Shown here: positions 1 through 7,872 of the stretch, one piece after another
Layout of the letters: each line of letters starts with the position of its first letter
How positions within the stretch are numbered: position 1 is the first letter of the stretch
DNA from: Mycolicibacter terrae
GTDB taxonomy: Bacteria; Actinomycetota; Actinomycetes; Mycobacteriales; Mycobacteriaceae
Direction of reading: 5' to 3'
Assembly (NCBI RefSeq): GCF_010727125.1
Contig: NZ_AP022564.1
Coordinates: forward strand, 186,001-250,000
DNA length: 64,000 nt
Translations under genes and position numbers: made by a program
Notes under the pieces: generated by a model
Database searches by the model: none
What the model saw: the letters and a program-made list of their open reading frames with translations, nothing else
What the model was told of the DNA's origin: nothing

Positions 1-2
1 TG

Positions 3-779
3 GAGGCGCGTCGTCGCGCCGTCGAGGCGCAACGCCGAGCGAACGAAGTGCGAGCGCAGCAGGACCGTGCCAACGCCGATGACGCGACCGCCGTTCGGGC
101 GTTGATCGGACGCCTGCAGGATGTGGACGAATGGCAGGCCCGTCGCGTCGCGCAGTCTCGCCAGCAAGCGGAGGCGGAGGCGCAGCGCAGGCGCAGCCGC
201 TATTACGCGGAAGCCTGTGCATCGATCAAGGACATGCGGGAACGTGGCGCGACGTTGGCGGCTATCGCCGAGCTGGTCGGTGTTGATGTCAGAGAGATAC
301 GCGCGCTGCTGCGCAGCAAGGCGGCGAAAACCGTTAAGAAGCAACCGGCTGCGCGCGCTGATGCATGGCGCGACGCTCGTGTGGACACGGAGTGGCCGCG
401 GTGCGTGCGATGCGATGTGTTGATGATGGATCCTGAAGACAGGCCACGTCGCGGACGCCGCCGGCTCTACTGCTCGGACACGTGTCGGCGCGACTCATCT
501 GCTGCACGCATGGCTGCCGAGCGCCACGGAACGCCGATCCGCGTCGTCGAGGTGCCGAGGGCCGGTTCCGCGACCGACCTCGCCCTGACGCCTGAAGATT
601 CACCGGCTCCTGTCCCTGTCAGCGCGCTCGACGCCGCAGACATTGCCTCCCGGGACGAGCGGGCGCTGTGCACGCTGCTAGCGAGGCTCACGGAACGGGC
701 ACGGCACAAGGACCTCGACCGAGCGACTCTGACGGCGGCGCGTGATCTCGCCAAAGCTGTTTATCCGTATCGCGCCTGA
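3..779 (+). CDS. Unknown protein with HTH-like segment and zinc finger (5' partial)
   Basis: The frame is open to the left edge, so the gene starts outside the window. The GTG at 48 is only an internal candidate. The visible protein begins with an Arg/Glu/Ala-rich stretch likely to be coiled coil. A helix-turn-helix-like segment follows (ATLAAIAELVGVDVREIRAL). A treble-clef-like zinc site comes next, with a CxxC pair (PRCVRC) and a CxxxC pair (YCSDTC). The tail is acidic to mixed and helical. Zinc-finger proteins of this sort are common in actinobacterial mobile elements, but no function can be assigned. It points the opposite way to the rest of the element's non-integrase genes. Confidence 0.6.
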   Translation, partial: EARRRAVEAQRRANEVRAQQDRANADDATAVRALIGRLQDVDEWQARRVAQSRQQAEAEAQRRRSRYYAEACASIKDMRERGATLAAIAELVGVDVREIRALLRSKAAKTVKKQPAARADAWRDARVDTEWPRCVRCDVLMMDPEDRPRRGRRRLYCSDTCRRDSSAARMAAERHGTPIRVVEVPRAGSATDLALTPEDSPAPVPVSALDAADIASRDERALCTLLARLTERARHKDLDRATLTAARDLAKAVYPYRA

Positions 780-1087
780 ACGGCTCAGCAACCGTATCGA
801 TCATCTGGTCGTCAACGCCCGTTGTGCCCGCGTGATGCGCGCTGCGTAACCTGGGTCACGTGGCAGATAACCCGCCAGGCAATCGATGTGCGTCCTGCGC
901 AACATCGGCATCGGCGTTGCCGAGCGCCCTAGGGCGGATCCGTCGCCAGTGAGCGCAGTCGCTCGTAACCTGCCTTCTGACTCCGCGATCCGGCCGGGAG
1001 CGGACCGCGGCGTGCTTCGATAGGTACGTGGGGCCACCCTGTCCGAAATCAGCTGTGCGATTGGTGAGGCGGACACCCCGAGTGGGT
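780..1087. other. Intergenic region with no recognised feature
   Basis: These 308 bases separate the zinc-finger gene from the 3' end of the frameshifted cargo gene. Open frames exist on both strands, but their amino-acid composition is Arg/Ser/Thr-rich and low in hydrophobics, as expected of chance frames in GC-rich DNA. I see no tRNA, clear terminator or repeat. Confidence 0.5.
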
Positions 1088-1970
1088 CTATGCAAACCGT
1101 CCGCGCTCGAGAGTCGGCGCTTCGATGGGTACCGACGCGCGATAGAGTCGCACGGGGCATTTGTCGACCGTGAGGAAATGGATTGGTTCCCAAGTAATCC
1201 CGGCGGCGTTCAATGACTTCCGATGGGACTTCCATTCGTCGCGAAGCGGTTTCTTCTCCGACGGTCCGAAGCGGACGTCTGTCAGCACGAGTAGTCGCAC
1301 ACGCTTCGGATACAGTGTGGTCCCCTCGACGATCTCCAAACGAAGCTGTTCGACGTCATCGCACCAGTCCTGCGACTTCTTCGCCTTCGAAATGAGTTTG
1401 CGCAGAGCTTCGAATACCGGACCGGCAAGCGCATCGTGCACAGCAGGCCGGCCAAGTTTGCTGGCAAGGCGCTGTCCGAGAATGAGCTCGTCCTCAATCG
1501 AGGCGAACCCCACGACCGGATTCCTGCGCAGCGAGCAAACCCTTGCTGACCGGAACGATCGCGCGCAGGTCCACGGCCCAAACCGCTCCAGGAACCGGAG
1601 GCTCACTTAGCCAGACGTAGTCGGAGAGCTGATGGTCTTTGATCTGCTGGACCTTCTCCGTCGAAAAGACTGAGATGTCGCGTACCGGGCATGCCTGCAC
1701 CAGCGGATGCCGCATCCCGGGACCGCCCGCAATGTCGCAGGTCTGTGACACCACCGCGGCATACCCGCTGTCGCTCAATGGTGCTGACCGAGCACGCACC
1801 TCACCCAACGCTCCATCGGCAGCGGGTTCTCCGGTTACAGGGTCATCTACCCACGCTGGGACGATCCATGCGCCGCGATCCATCGGGAGAAGATGCCCTT
1901 GCCGCCACCGCTCCAGAGCGAGAAGCGTGTGCGGGGGCCATCGCTCCGGCAGGAGTCGATCAATAGTCAC
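1088..1970 (-). pseudogene. Frameshifted 'SQTCDI' protein, third gene of cargo operon
   Basis: Two overlapping frames read as one protein if one base is removed from the CCCC run at 1508-1511. The upstream frame (GTG at 1970) ends in the segment ESGRGV. The downstream frame continues from GFASIEDELILGQRLASKL to a TAG at 1088-1090. The joined product would be about 293 residues. The first half holds a conserved-looking VVSQTCDI motif. The GTG start overlaps the stop of the upstream gene (GTGA at 1967-1970), so this is the third gene of a translationally coupled operon. I do not recognise a named family. The break may be a real mutation, a sequencing error in a homopolymer, or programmed frameshifting; the short G4 run without an obvious stimulator makes the last least likely. 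Confidence 0.6.
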
Positions 1971-2719
1971 CGGGCGAATCCGTCCTCGACGTTCTCGGTC
2001 ACCACCGGACCACCGGTTCGAATGATCGGTGTCTCGACGTGTTCGGCGATCCCCTCGTATACCGAAGTGCCGATCTCTCGCCGAGGGAACGGCGTCCGAT
2101 CCACAGCCAGGTCAACGAGGTCGTCGAACCGGCCGTCGAGTAGTGCGGAGGCTCGCTTCTTGTCGGCACGCAGCCACCTGTTCATCGGCTGGTCCAGTGT
2201 GCTGCGGAGGTCGTCGACGGCGTCCGCCAACTCCCACAGTCCACCCAAGCTGGCTACACGGGGCCGGCTGGCGGGGGGCTTTGCCGCCCACGAGTGGAAC
2301 GTGCGCTTGTTGATGCCGGTGGCCTTGAACATCTCCTTCTGCGTTAGGCCCAGTTCGGCTCGGATTCGTTCGAAGGCATCAAGAACGTCGACCGTCTCGT
2401 CGATCTGTTGCTCGTCGGACAGCACCGTATCGATGAATGTATACGGCATCGTCAACCACAGCGCCGAGCCCGGAAGGTTCATCTGCCCGTCGAGACTCTT
2501 GAAAACTTCGACGCGAACCTGATCCCATCCGCACGGGTCGAGGGCTCCAGAGAAATGCGCGACGACATCCCGCAACCCCGGCGATGAACTCATCTCCACG
2601 AACGTGCTGGACCAGAGTCCGTCCTCGCAAGGGGCCGGGTACAGGCCCTTTTGTGCTCGGGCCCAGGAAGGTGACCGGAGCACGCGGGAGCCGGTCGGCT
2701 GCTGCTCCATGATCGTCAT
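1967..2719 (-). CDS. Xre/DUF2384-like DNA-binding protein, second gene of cargo operon
   Basis: The 250-residue protein starts at ATG 2719, which overlaps the upstream stop as ATGA and is preceded by GAAGGGAGC. The N-terminal half is unassigned. The middle has a helix-turn-helix (LGLTQKEMFKATGINKRTFH). It is followed by a segment like the toxin-binding domain of Xre/MbcA/ParS antitoxins, with a PMNRWL block and a leucine-rich helix (SALLDGRFDDLVDLAVD). In that family this protein would repress its own operon and bind a partner. That role is inference here, because the usual RES-type toxin is not adjacent. The 10-bp direct repeats at 3569-3589 are a natural candidate for its operator. Confidence 0.7.
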   Translation of the reverse strand: MTIMEQQPTGSRVLRSPSWARAQKGLYPAPCEDGLWSSTFVEMSSSPGLRDVVAHFSGALDPCGWDQVRVEVFKSLDGQMNLPGSALWLTMPYTFIDTVLSDEQQIDETVDVLDAFERIRAELGLTQKEMFKATGINKRTFHSWAAKPPASRPRVASLGGLWELADAVDDLRSTLDQPMNRWLRADKKRASALLDGRFDDLVDLAVDRTPFPRREIGTSVYEGIAEHVETPIIRTGGPVVTENVEDGFAR

Positions 2720-3552
2720 TTCGCGCTCCCTTCTCGAAGCTCTTTCAGGTAGGTATCGGTAACCGACGCCTGAAAAAGTGACAACGAAGTGCGGTTCAGC
2801 CGCTCCGCTGAGATGACGACCTCTCGCACGTCGAACGTGAATGAGGAGTGGCGGAACACGTCCGTATCGAGTAGATACTGCACGCACTTGCCCGAATCAT
2901 CGCGAACTGGTCCATGCCGCAGCAACGCGCCGTGATGATCATCAAGCCGGATCTCCACCTGCTGTTGAGCACCTCGAACACTGCCGCCGAACACTGGGTT
3001 AAGCACAGGGCCCAGAAGGGTGTCGTCGATCCGGCCACGCCAAGCCTCTGCAGAGTTGAACCCACTGTCATGGAAGCGGTCGACGTACCGCAGACCGATG
3101 CGGTGCACCAACGATGGCTTGACTAACCGTCCGAGAGATTCGACCAGAACGGTTAGCGGAGCCTTCATGCTGGTACGCCATCGCTCGTAGCGGTTGACCT
3201 GCATGATCAGGATGTCGGGCATGAGCGTGACGTGTGCTCCGTCCGCGGAAGCAATTTGCCACCCACTGGACTCCGCTGCCACCTGGGAAACGCCGTTGGC
3301 CCCGAAGTCGATCCTCATCTGCTGTTGGACGGTGGGTTGAATGCTCGGGAAGTCCACCCCCGTGTTCTCCACAAGGTCGTCCCGGAAAGCAGCGGCGACC
3401 TCCGGTGTGATCTCGTCGGTACGGGCGGTATACCGGATCTCGATCACTGCGACTTCGAGGGGAGCGTTTCCGAGCAGGGTCGGATCGGCCGAGGGCAGCC
3501 CCCCCAATGGAACGTCCTCAGCTGGGCGAAGTGTGTGTGGATCGATGGTCAT
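2716..3552 (-). CDS. TIGR04255 family protein, first gene of cargo operon
   Basis: The 278-residue product matches the TIGR04255 pattern: an N-terminal APLEVAVIEIRY strand, a middle region with YERWRTSMKAPLTVLVESL, and the hallmark HRIGLRYVDRF. The family is sporadically distributed, often in mobile or defence-rich DNA, and has no established biochemical role that I can state. I chose ATG 3552 because GGACAGGA sits just before it and because the -10-like TACACT (3602-3597) would place transcription initiation near 3590, downstream of the alternative TTG at 3597. The stop overlaps the next start by four bases. This and the two following genes form one tightly coupled unit. Confidence 0.8.
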   Translation of the reverse strand: MTIDPHTLRPAEDVPLGGLPSADPTLLGNAPLEVAVIEIRYTARTDEITPEVAAAFRDDLVENTGVDFPSIQPTVQQQMRIDFGANGVSQVAAESSGWQIASADGAHVTLMPDILIMQVNRYERWRTSMKAPLTVLVESLGRLVKPSLVHRIGLRYVDRFHDSGFNSAEAWRGRIDDTLLGPVLNPVFGGSVRGAQQQVEIRLDDHHGALLRHGPVRDDSGKCVQYLLDTDVFRHSSFTFDVREVVISAERLNRTSLSLFQASVTDTYLKELREGSAK

Positions 3553-3568
3553 ACTGTCCTGTCCATAG

Positions 3569-3602
3569 AGATGCACCTTAGATGCACCTACCGACAAGTG
3601 TA
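3569..3602 (-). promoter_or_regulatory. Promoter and direct-repeat operator of the cargo operon
   Basis: On the + strand AGATGCACCT occurs at 3569-3578 and again at 3580-3589. The copies are spaced 11 bp apart, about one helical turn. A -10-like hexamer TACACT (minus strand, 3602-3597) places initiation at or beside the repeats and 35-40 bases before the ATG at 3552. No convincing -35 is visible. A repressor bound here would block initiation, and the HTH protein encoded by the second gene is the obvious candidate. Confidence 0.5.
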
Positions 3603-3769
3603 GGCGCTATCGTCAGAGATGAGGAGCAGGAGAGGCAGCGCCCCCGGTCCGGAAATAGCGAACGCGGCTTCAAGGGATCTATGCGCCGCTCGATCGCATC
3701 TCGTCTGTCGACACGGGAGTGCGAAAGGCCATTTCGAAGCGGATGGTGCCGCCGCAAAACGGAACCTAC

Positions 3770-4228
3770 CTAAGGACGGCTTAGGCGCAGTGTGCTGCTC
3801 TGCCGCCGTTGGGCCGGCCCGCACGCCGTCAGAGAGCCATTTGCCCTTCCAACACCGTGGGCTGTCAACGCGGCGATCTCGGCAGGTAGGTCAGCCGCGA
3901 ACCGGAGCTCCAGCTCGTCGAGCACGTCCCGACGCGCCGCTGTAAGTAATAGAGCTGAATCGTCACGATGGGGGAGAACTCCGTGATCGCGCACATAGCA
4001 ATCTGTGACGGTATCGATGAGGTCGTCCAGTGAGCTGGTGAGAAGGAGCGCGTCGTCGCCGGCGTGGCTCTCTGCGAACTCCGCGCAACGGTCGCTGGAC
4101 CATGTTGCCGGATAAGTAAGTTCTGACAGATACAGCTGCTTGATGGCCGCCTCCAATCGGCCGGACCACCCGTAGTCAGGCCAGTCGTGGATGACCGCCT
4201 GGGCGATCGCCTCGAATTGCGCGCTCAC
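3770..4228 (-). CDS. Unknown 152-residue protein of the element
   Basis: GTG 4228 is chosen because GTGAGGAG lies nine bases upstream and because it overlaps the stop of the preceding micro-ORF (GTGA). The product is acidic and mostly helical in its first 120 residues (for example DDALLLTSSLDDLIDTVTD), with a polar, disordered-looking C-terminus. No family is recognised. It is coupled to the replication gene, so a role in element replication or maintenance is possible but unproven. Confidence 0.55.
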   Translation of the reverse strand: MSAQFEAIAQAVIHDWPDYGWSGRLEAAIKQLYLSELTYPATWSSDRCAEFAESHAGDDALLLTSSLDDLIDTVTDCYVRDHGVLPHRDDSALLLTAARRDVLDELELRFAADLPAEIAALTAHGVGRANGSLTACGPAQRRQSSTLRLSRP

Positions 4229-4311
4229 GGACACCAACTCCTCACGTAGAGGGACGTGGTGCTGATTGTGCCCGAAGGGTCCGGCGCAGCCGTGACGACG
4301 AGCGCGGTCAT
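4225..4311 (-). CDS. 28-residue micro-ORF linking primase and downstream gene
   Basis: ATG 4311 overlaps the primase stop (ATGA, 4308-4311), and its TGA overlaps the next gene's GTG (GTGA, 4225-4228). The 28 codons begin MTALVVTAAPDPSG and end in SLYVRSWCP. It may be a real small protein or only a ribosome-bridging ORF that keeps translation coupled across the gap. The double overlap is the only evidence. Confidence 0.4.
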   Translation of the reverse strand: MTALVVTAAPDPSGTISTTSLYVRSWCP

Positions 4312-5891
4312 GAGGCCTCGACGTCGAGATTGTCGCCCGAATGCTTGTTCGGGATGGTCTGGTGGGGCGCCGGCAGATCTTGAACAAAGGACGACAGCTC
4401 ACGCGGAGCCGAAATGCGCGAGGGACGCGAGGATTGCGAGGGTTGTTTGGCCGACACGTCTTTGTAGGGCGGATAGATGGTCCACAGCAGCACGTTCCGA
4501 TGATTTCGAGCGCCATCGTCTTCGATCGCCCAACCCAGACTCCGGAGCGCAGGTGCGTGCCGTCGCAGGACGGCTGTGACATCCCGGCCGTTCCGAGGCC
4601 ACTCCTTTGGTCTGCGCCAGGTGTCGCCGGTCGGCGTGACTGTCGCCAGCAGGTCGCCGCCGGACTTTCCGATGAGCGGTTCCCGGATGTGCAGCCTTAG
4701 CTGTTCGATGAACGGGTCGGCGGACAGGCTGTCCTCGGAGAGTTGACTGGCGCGTGACAAGTAACGCCGGAAGCCATGGGTCGACAGAATCTCGTCAACG
4801 GCCGCCAGCGTGCGACTGAAGTCCGCCATCCGTGGCGACACGTCGACCGAAATGGTTTCCAGCCGTTGATGAACCACGGCGGCCAGATCAAGAAGCCCGC
4901 CCAAAATGCCTGGTAGAGCCGTGCGCCACTGTTGTCGCATCGTGGCTTCCGGTTGTCGCATGTGGCGATCAATGCGTCGCAGGTCGACTGTCGCCAGTCG
5001 CTCCGCGAGGTCGGGTCGCACTGCGCCGACGTCGATGCCGTTGATGATGACGCACCGCCGGAATTTGATCACCGCGAGATCGGAGTCCGTGTACAACGCC
5101 CGTTTGACGTTGCCGTCGCCTGTGGCGGCACGGCACAGGGAATCCGACAACCAGGGCGGAATCGTCGACAGATTGTCCAAGGCAACAACCCACGACCCGG
5201 ACGCCGCAGTGACCCACGAATCGGAATCACGCGGTGCCTGCCGTAGGGGAACCGGTGACGGGTCGATGAGATCGACCAGCATGCGGGTGGTTGTGCTCTT
5301 GGCGCTGCCCTGCTCGGCGAACAGCGCCAAGATCGGGTGTGGGACGTCGGTCTGGACAAGAGCGGCAATGAGGGCAGCGAGGAGGACCGGTCGGTCTTCG
5401 AAGTCGACGTTGACGAAATCCCAGAGCTTCTCGATATCCCCGCCCTGAGCCGGCAGCGGCATCGCTCCGGTCAACTTGGTGCCTAGAAAGCGCACAGGTG
5501 CCCGCTCGGTCAGCGTCCACCGGCCCTGTCGGATACGAATCACCTGGCCGTTGGGTAGTCCGGTATCGATGTAGATCGTGCCGTCATCGTCAGCGACGCG
5601 GAGGTTCAGGCGTTCGGGCGGCTTCGTGGCAGCCAATCCTTCAAGGATCAGCGTGGCGTCAGTCAGGGCCTGGCCGCCGGCGACCGCGCCGGTCTCGGCG
5701 AAGTACCGTGTGGCTAGGTCGGCGCGTAGACCGGCCTTGCCGGCGCGGAGGAGCATGACCAAGTGCGGGCGATCGCGGTCAGCTCCGAACGGCTCACCCT
5801 CATCGGAGAGTCCGAGCAGGTAGCGTTCCTGTGCCATGCCGACCAAGCGCGCGGCCACCGACTTCTTGTCCGTCTCGGTGTTGTCGCTCAT
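4308..5891 (-). CDS. Primase-associated/SF3-type helicase-like replication ATPase of the element
   Basis: The 527-residue protein has a Walker A-type loop (EQGSAKSTTT) near residue 195 and an acidic Walker B-like strand (WVVALDNLSTIPPWL) about 50 residues later. A conserved FRRCVIINGID stretch and an Arg-rich RPDLAERLATVDL sensor region follow. This is the arrangement of the C-terminal ATPase of phage and satellite primase-helicases. No Toprim or AEP catalytic motif is evident at the N-terminus, so 'helicase-like' is safer than 'primase'. AGGAAATCCT precedes the ATG. It probably opens the origin of the excised element. Confidence 0.75.
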   Translation of the reverse strand: MSDNTETDKKSVAARLVGMAQERYLLGLSDEGEPFGADRDRPHLVMLLRAGKAGLRADLATRYFAETGAVAGGQALTDATLILEGLAATKPPERLNLRVADDDGTIYIDTGLPNGQVIRIRQGRWTLTERAPVRFLGTKLTGAMPLPAQGGDIEKLWDFVNVDFEDRPVLLAALIAALVQTDVPHPILALFAEQGSAKSTTTRMLVDLIDPSPVPLRQAPRDSDSWVTAASGSWVVALDNLSTIPPWLSDSLCRAATGDGNVKRALYTDSDLAVIKFRRCVIINGIDVGAVRPDLAERLATVDLRRIDRHMRQPEATMRQQWRTALPGILGGLLDLAAVVHQRLETISVDVSPRMADFSRTLAAVDEILSTHGFRRYLSRASQLSEDSLSADPFIEQLRLHIREPLIGKSGGDLLATVTPTGDTWRRPKEWPRNGRDVTAVLRRHAPALRSLGWAIEDDGARNHRNVLLWTIYPPYKDVSAKQPSQSSRPSRISAPRELSSFVQDLPAPHQTIPNKHSGDNLDVEAS

Positions 5892-5982
5892 AGGATTTCC
5901 TGCACACCGTGCTTATGCAGGCTGCGTTGACGAGCTATTCTCATGTGGAACTTCCGTGTCGGATGATCAGGTGGTTCGAACA

Positions 5983-6012
5983 AAGACCTCGGCTAGGCCC
6001 CGGGGTCTTTTT
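5983..6012 (+). terminator. Intrinsic terminator-like hairpin between excisionase and primase genes
   Basis: AAGACCTCGG (5983-5992) pairs with CCGGGGTCTT (6000-6009) with one G-U, then TTTC follows. On the minus strand the hairpin is followed by TTTG, so it may act on excisionase transcripts too. No gene on the + strand ends here, which leaves open a short antisense transcript. Confidence 0.5.
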
Positions 6013-6024
6013 CGTGGGCGCGGT

Positions 6025-6222
6025 TCACGCGGCGTCTCCGCCTCCCCGCCGGGTCGCGGTTTCTTGTTCCGCGATCCATCGCAGTACCTCGTCGCGCCGG
6101 TACACGACCCGGCGGCCCAAGGTGAAACTGGCCGGCCCGATATCGCAGTGGCGCCAGTAGCGGAGAGTTCCAACGGGGACGCCGATGATGTCCGAAACCT
6201 GTTTGGCGCTCAGTAGATCCAT
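6025..6222 (-). CDS. Excisionase-like MerR-type HTH protein
   Basis: The 65-residue protein starts at ATG 6222 with GAGGAG seven bases upstream. It is a winged helix of the HTH_17/excisionase type: MDLLSAKQVSDIIGVPVGTL, then RYWRHCDIGP, then a YRRDEVLRWIAEQE wing and helix. Such proteins sit divergent from the integrase and bend attachment-site DNA to favour excision, sometimes also repressing early genes. The 167 bases to the integrase start would hold both promoters. Confidence 0.8.
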   Translation of the reverse strand: MDLLSAKQVSDIIGVPVGTLRYWRHCDIGPASFTLGRRVVYRRDEVLRWIAEQETATRRGGGDAA

Positions 6223-6389
6223 GTAGCTGCTCCTCAATGGTGGGTTCTGTCAACGAATCCAACGGTGGTGGTGGCGCCCTGCATTTGTCCACCAGTACCC
6301 TCAACTTCGCCTACAAATTGACTCCAGCCGAACGCTTTCGTCGGCTGTCGGTGGTCGGTGTGAAACTGGCGGTAGAGGAGGTGGTCGAC

Positions 6390-7559
6390 TTGCAGCGACG
6401 AAACCGTCGGGCTGGTGTCGAGGACCGGTGGCGTCGATCAGACGGGAGCCCCACCGCACGTAGCGGTATGGGCCGCCGCTGGTTGGCCCGTTACGTCGAC
6501 GACCAAGGCGGGGAGAACACGCGTTCGTTCGACCGCAAGGTGGACGCTCAGGCCTTTCTCAATGAGATCACGGCCGCTCAGACGATCGGCACCTATGTCG
6601 CGCCGAAAGCCGGGCGCATCACCGTCCGTGAGCTGCATGGGAAATGGCTTGGCACACAGGGTCATTTGAAGGAGACGACGGTTGCGACACGCGCATTCGC
6701 CTGGTCGGGCTACGTCGAAGGCCGGTGGGCCGCGGTCGCTGTAGCCGACGTGCAATCGTCGGATATCAGGGCGTGGGTGCAGCAATTGGCGGCGGGCGGA
6801 GCCAAACCGGCCACCATCGAGAACGCGCTCAGCGTCCTGAGGCAGATCTTGGAGATGGCCGTCGACGATCGACGGATCCCCCGCAATCCGTGCACAGGAG
6901 TGAAGTCGCCGCGACGACAGCACCGAGCGCGGGGCTACCTGACACACCAGCAGGTGGAGCTTCTGGCCCGCGAGGTCGGCGAGTACGCCGTTGTTGTTCG
7001 ATTCCTGGCCTACACCGGGCTGCGCTGGGGCGAGATGGCAGCGCTACGGGTGGAGTCCTTCGACATGCTCCGCCGGAGGGTAAATATCCGTGAGGCGGTC
7101 GCCGAGGTCAAGGGACGTGTGGTGTGGTCGTCACCCAAATCCCACGAGCGTCGCTCGGTGCCCTTCCCTGCGTTCCTTGCTGATCCGCTGGCCGCGATCA
7201 TGATCGGCAAGCGACGAGACGATTTGGTGTTCACGTCACCCGGCGGAGCATTGTTGCGAGTGTCGACGTGGCGGCCGCGGGTGTTCAACATGGCTGTCCA
7301 ACGGCTTCAGGAAGCAGACCCGGCGTATCCCACCGTCACGCCTCACGACCTTCGTCATACGGCAGCGTCCTTGTCGATCAGCGCCGGGGCCAACGTCAAG
7401 GCTGTTCAGACGATGCTGGGACACGCTTCTGCGGTCTTGACCCTGGATACGTATGCCGACCTGTTCCCCGACGACCTGGAGCAAGTTTCGGTTGCACTAG
7501 ATGCCGCGCGAATGCGGTCTCTGGCAGCCACTGCGGACCAGCTGCGGACTGGGAAGTAA
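6390..7559 (+). CDS. Tyrosine site-specific integrase
   Basis: The 389-residue protein has an N-terminal AP2-like arm (RWLARYVDDQGGENTRSFDR), a SAM-like core-binding domain and a C-terminal catalytic domain. The visible catalytic set is Arg212 (TGLRWGEM), Lys250 (SSPKSHERR), His319 and Arg322 (HDLRH), His345 (MLGHAS) and the nucleophile Tyr355 (TYADLF). TTG 6390 is chosen because GAGGAG lies nine bases upstream (6375-6380) and the resulting N-terminus has the normal length. The frame is open 51 codons further upstream without a good ribosome site. The gene stops 52 bases before tRNA-Pro, the expected target. Confidence 0.93.
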   Translation: MQRRNRRAGVEDRWRRSDGSPTARSGMGRRWLARYVDDQGGENTRSFDRKVDAQAFLNEITAAQTIGTYVAPKAGRITVRELHGKWLGTQGHLKETTVATRAFAWSGYVEGRWAAVAVADVQSSDIRAWVQQLAAGGAKPATIENALSVLRQILEMAVDDRRIPRNPCTGVKSPRRQHRARGYLTHQQVELLAREVGEYAVVVRFLAYTGLRWGEMAALRVESFDMLRRRVNIREAVAEVKGRVVWSSPKSHERRSVPFPAFLADPLAAIMIGKRRDDLVFTSPGGALLRVSTWRPRVFNMAVQRLQEADPAYPTVTPHDLRHTAASLSISAGANVKAVQTMLGHASAVLTLDTYADLFPDDLEQVSVALDAARMRSLAATADQLRTGK

Positions 7560-7561
7560 GA

Positions 7562-7592
7562 AGGCCCCGACCGGAATTCCCGGTCAGGGCCT
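7562..7592. terminator. Hairpin between integrase and tRNA-Pro
   Basis: AGGCCC (7562-7567) plus GACCGG (7569-7574) pair with CCGGTC (7580-7585) plus GGGCCT (7587-7592), with one C-A mismatch and an AATTC loop. It lies three bases after the integrase stop and 20 bases from the tRNA 3' end, so it can terminate from both sides. No U-tract follows, as is common in mycobacteria. Confidence 0.65.
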
Positions 7593-7611
7593 CTACCTGC
7601 GATCACACGAG

Positions 7612-7660
7612 TCGGGGTGGCGGGATTCGAACCCACGACCTCTTCGTCCCGAACGAAGCA
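7612..7660. other. Inferred attachment junction (tRNA-Pro 3' half)
   Basis: Tyrosine integrases of this type recombine within the 3' half of a tRNA, leaving it intact on one side. The integrase position places one junction within the T-arm and acceptor region. The exact core cannot be defined because the duplicated copy at the other end of the element is outside the window. Confidence 0.5.
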
Positions 7661-7685
7661 CGCTACCAAGCTGCGCCACACCCCG
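7612..7685 (-). tRNA. tRNA-Pro(CGG)
   Basis: The minus strand folds as a cloverleaf. Acceptor CGGGGTG pairs with CACCCCG, with A as discriminator base. The anticodon arm is CTTCG-TTCGGGA-CGAAG, giving anticodon CGG. The T-arm carries GTTCGAATC. CCA is not encoded. Its 3' end faces the integrase, making it the integration target. Confidence 0.96.
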
Positions 7686-7872
7686 TGTGAAGCCTCGACA
7701 GCGTATCGCACCGTCCCGCCGGTGATCCAAACGCGCTGCCCAGAGGCCCTGACGGGGTACAGGTCACTAGGCCGGCGGCAACATGAAACGCCCCACATTC
7801 CGGCGTGGGAAGCTGCAAACACCGCCGCGAATAGGCAGACTGGCTAATAACGTATCGCAAGGGAGCCAGATC

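Larger units (their letters stand above)
1..7612. mobile_element. Right end of an integrated element in tRNA-Pro
   Basis: A tyrosine integrase ends 52 bases from the 3' end of a tRNA-Pro gene. It is preceded by an excisionase-like gene, a primase/helicase and several unknown genes, all read away from the integrase. This is the usual layout of tRNA-targeted phage-like or satellite elements in actinobacteria. No capsid, portal, tail or lysis gene is visible in this part, so it could be a phage satellite, an integrative plasmid or the early-gene end of a prophage. The left junction lies outside the window, so neither the full length nor the second attachment site can be given. Confidence 0.8.

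Noticed and set aside
801..1235. Minus-strand frame of 144 codons downstream of the cargo operon
   Set aside because: It overlaps the end of the SQTCDI gene in another frame, has an Arg/Ser/Thr-rich composition and no ribosome site.
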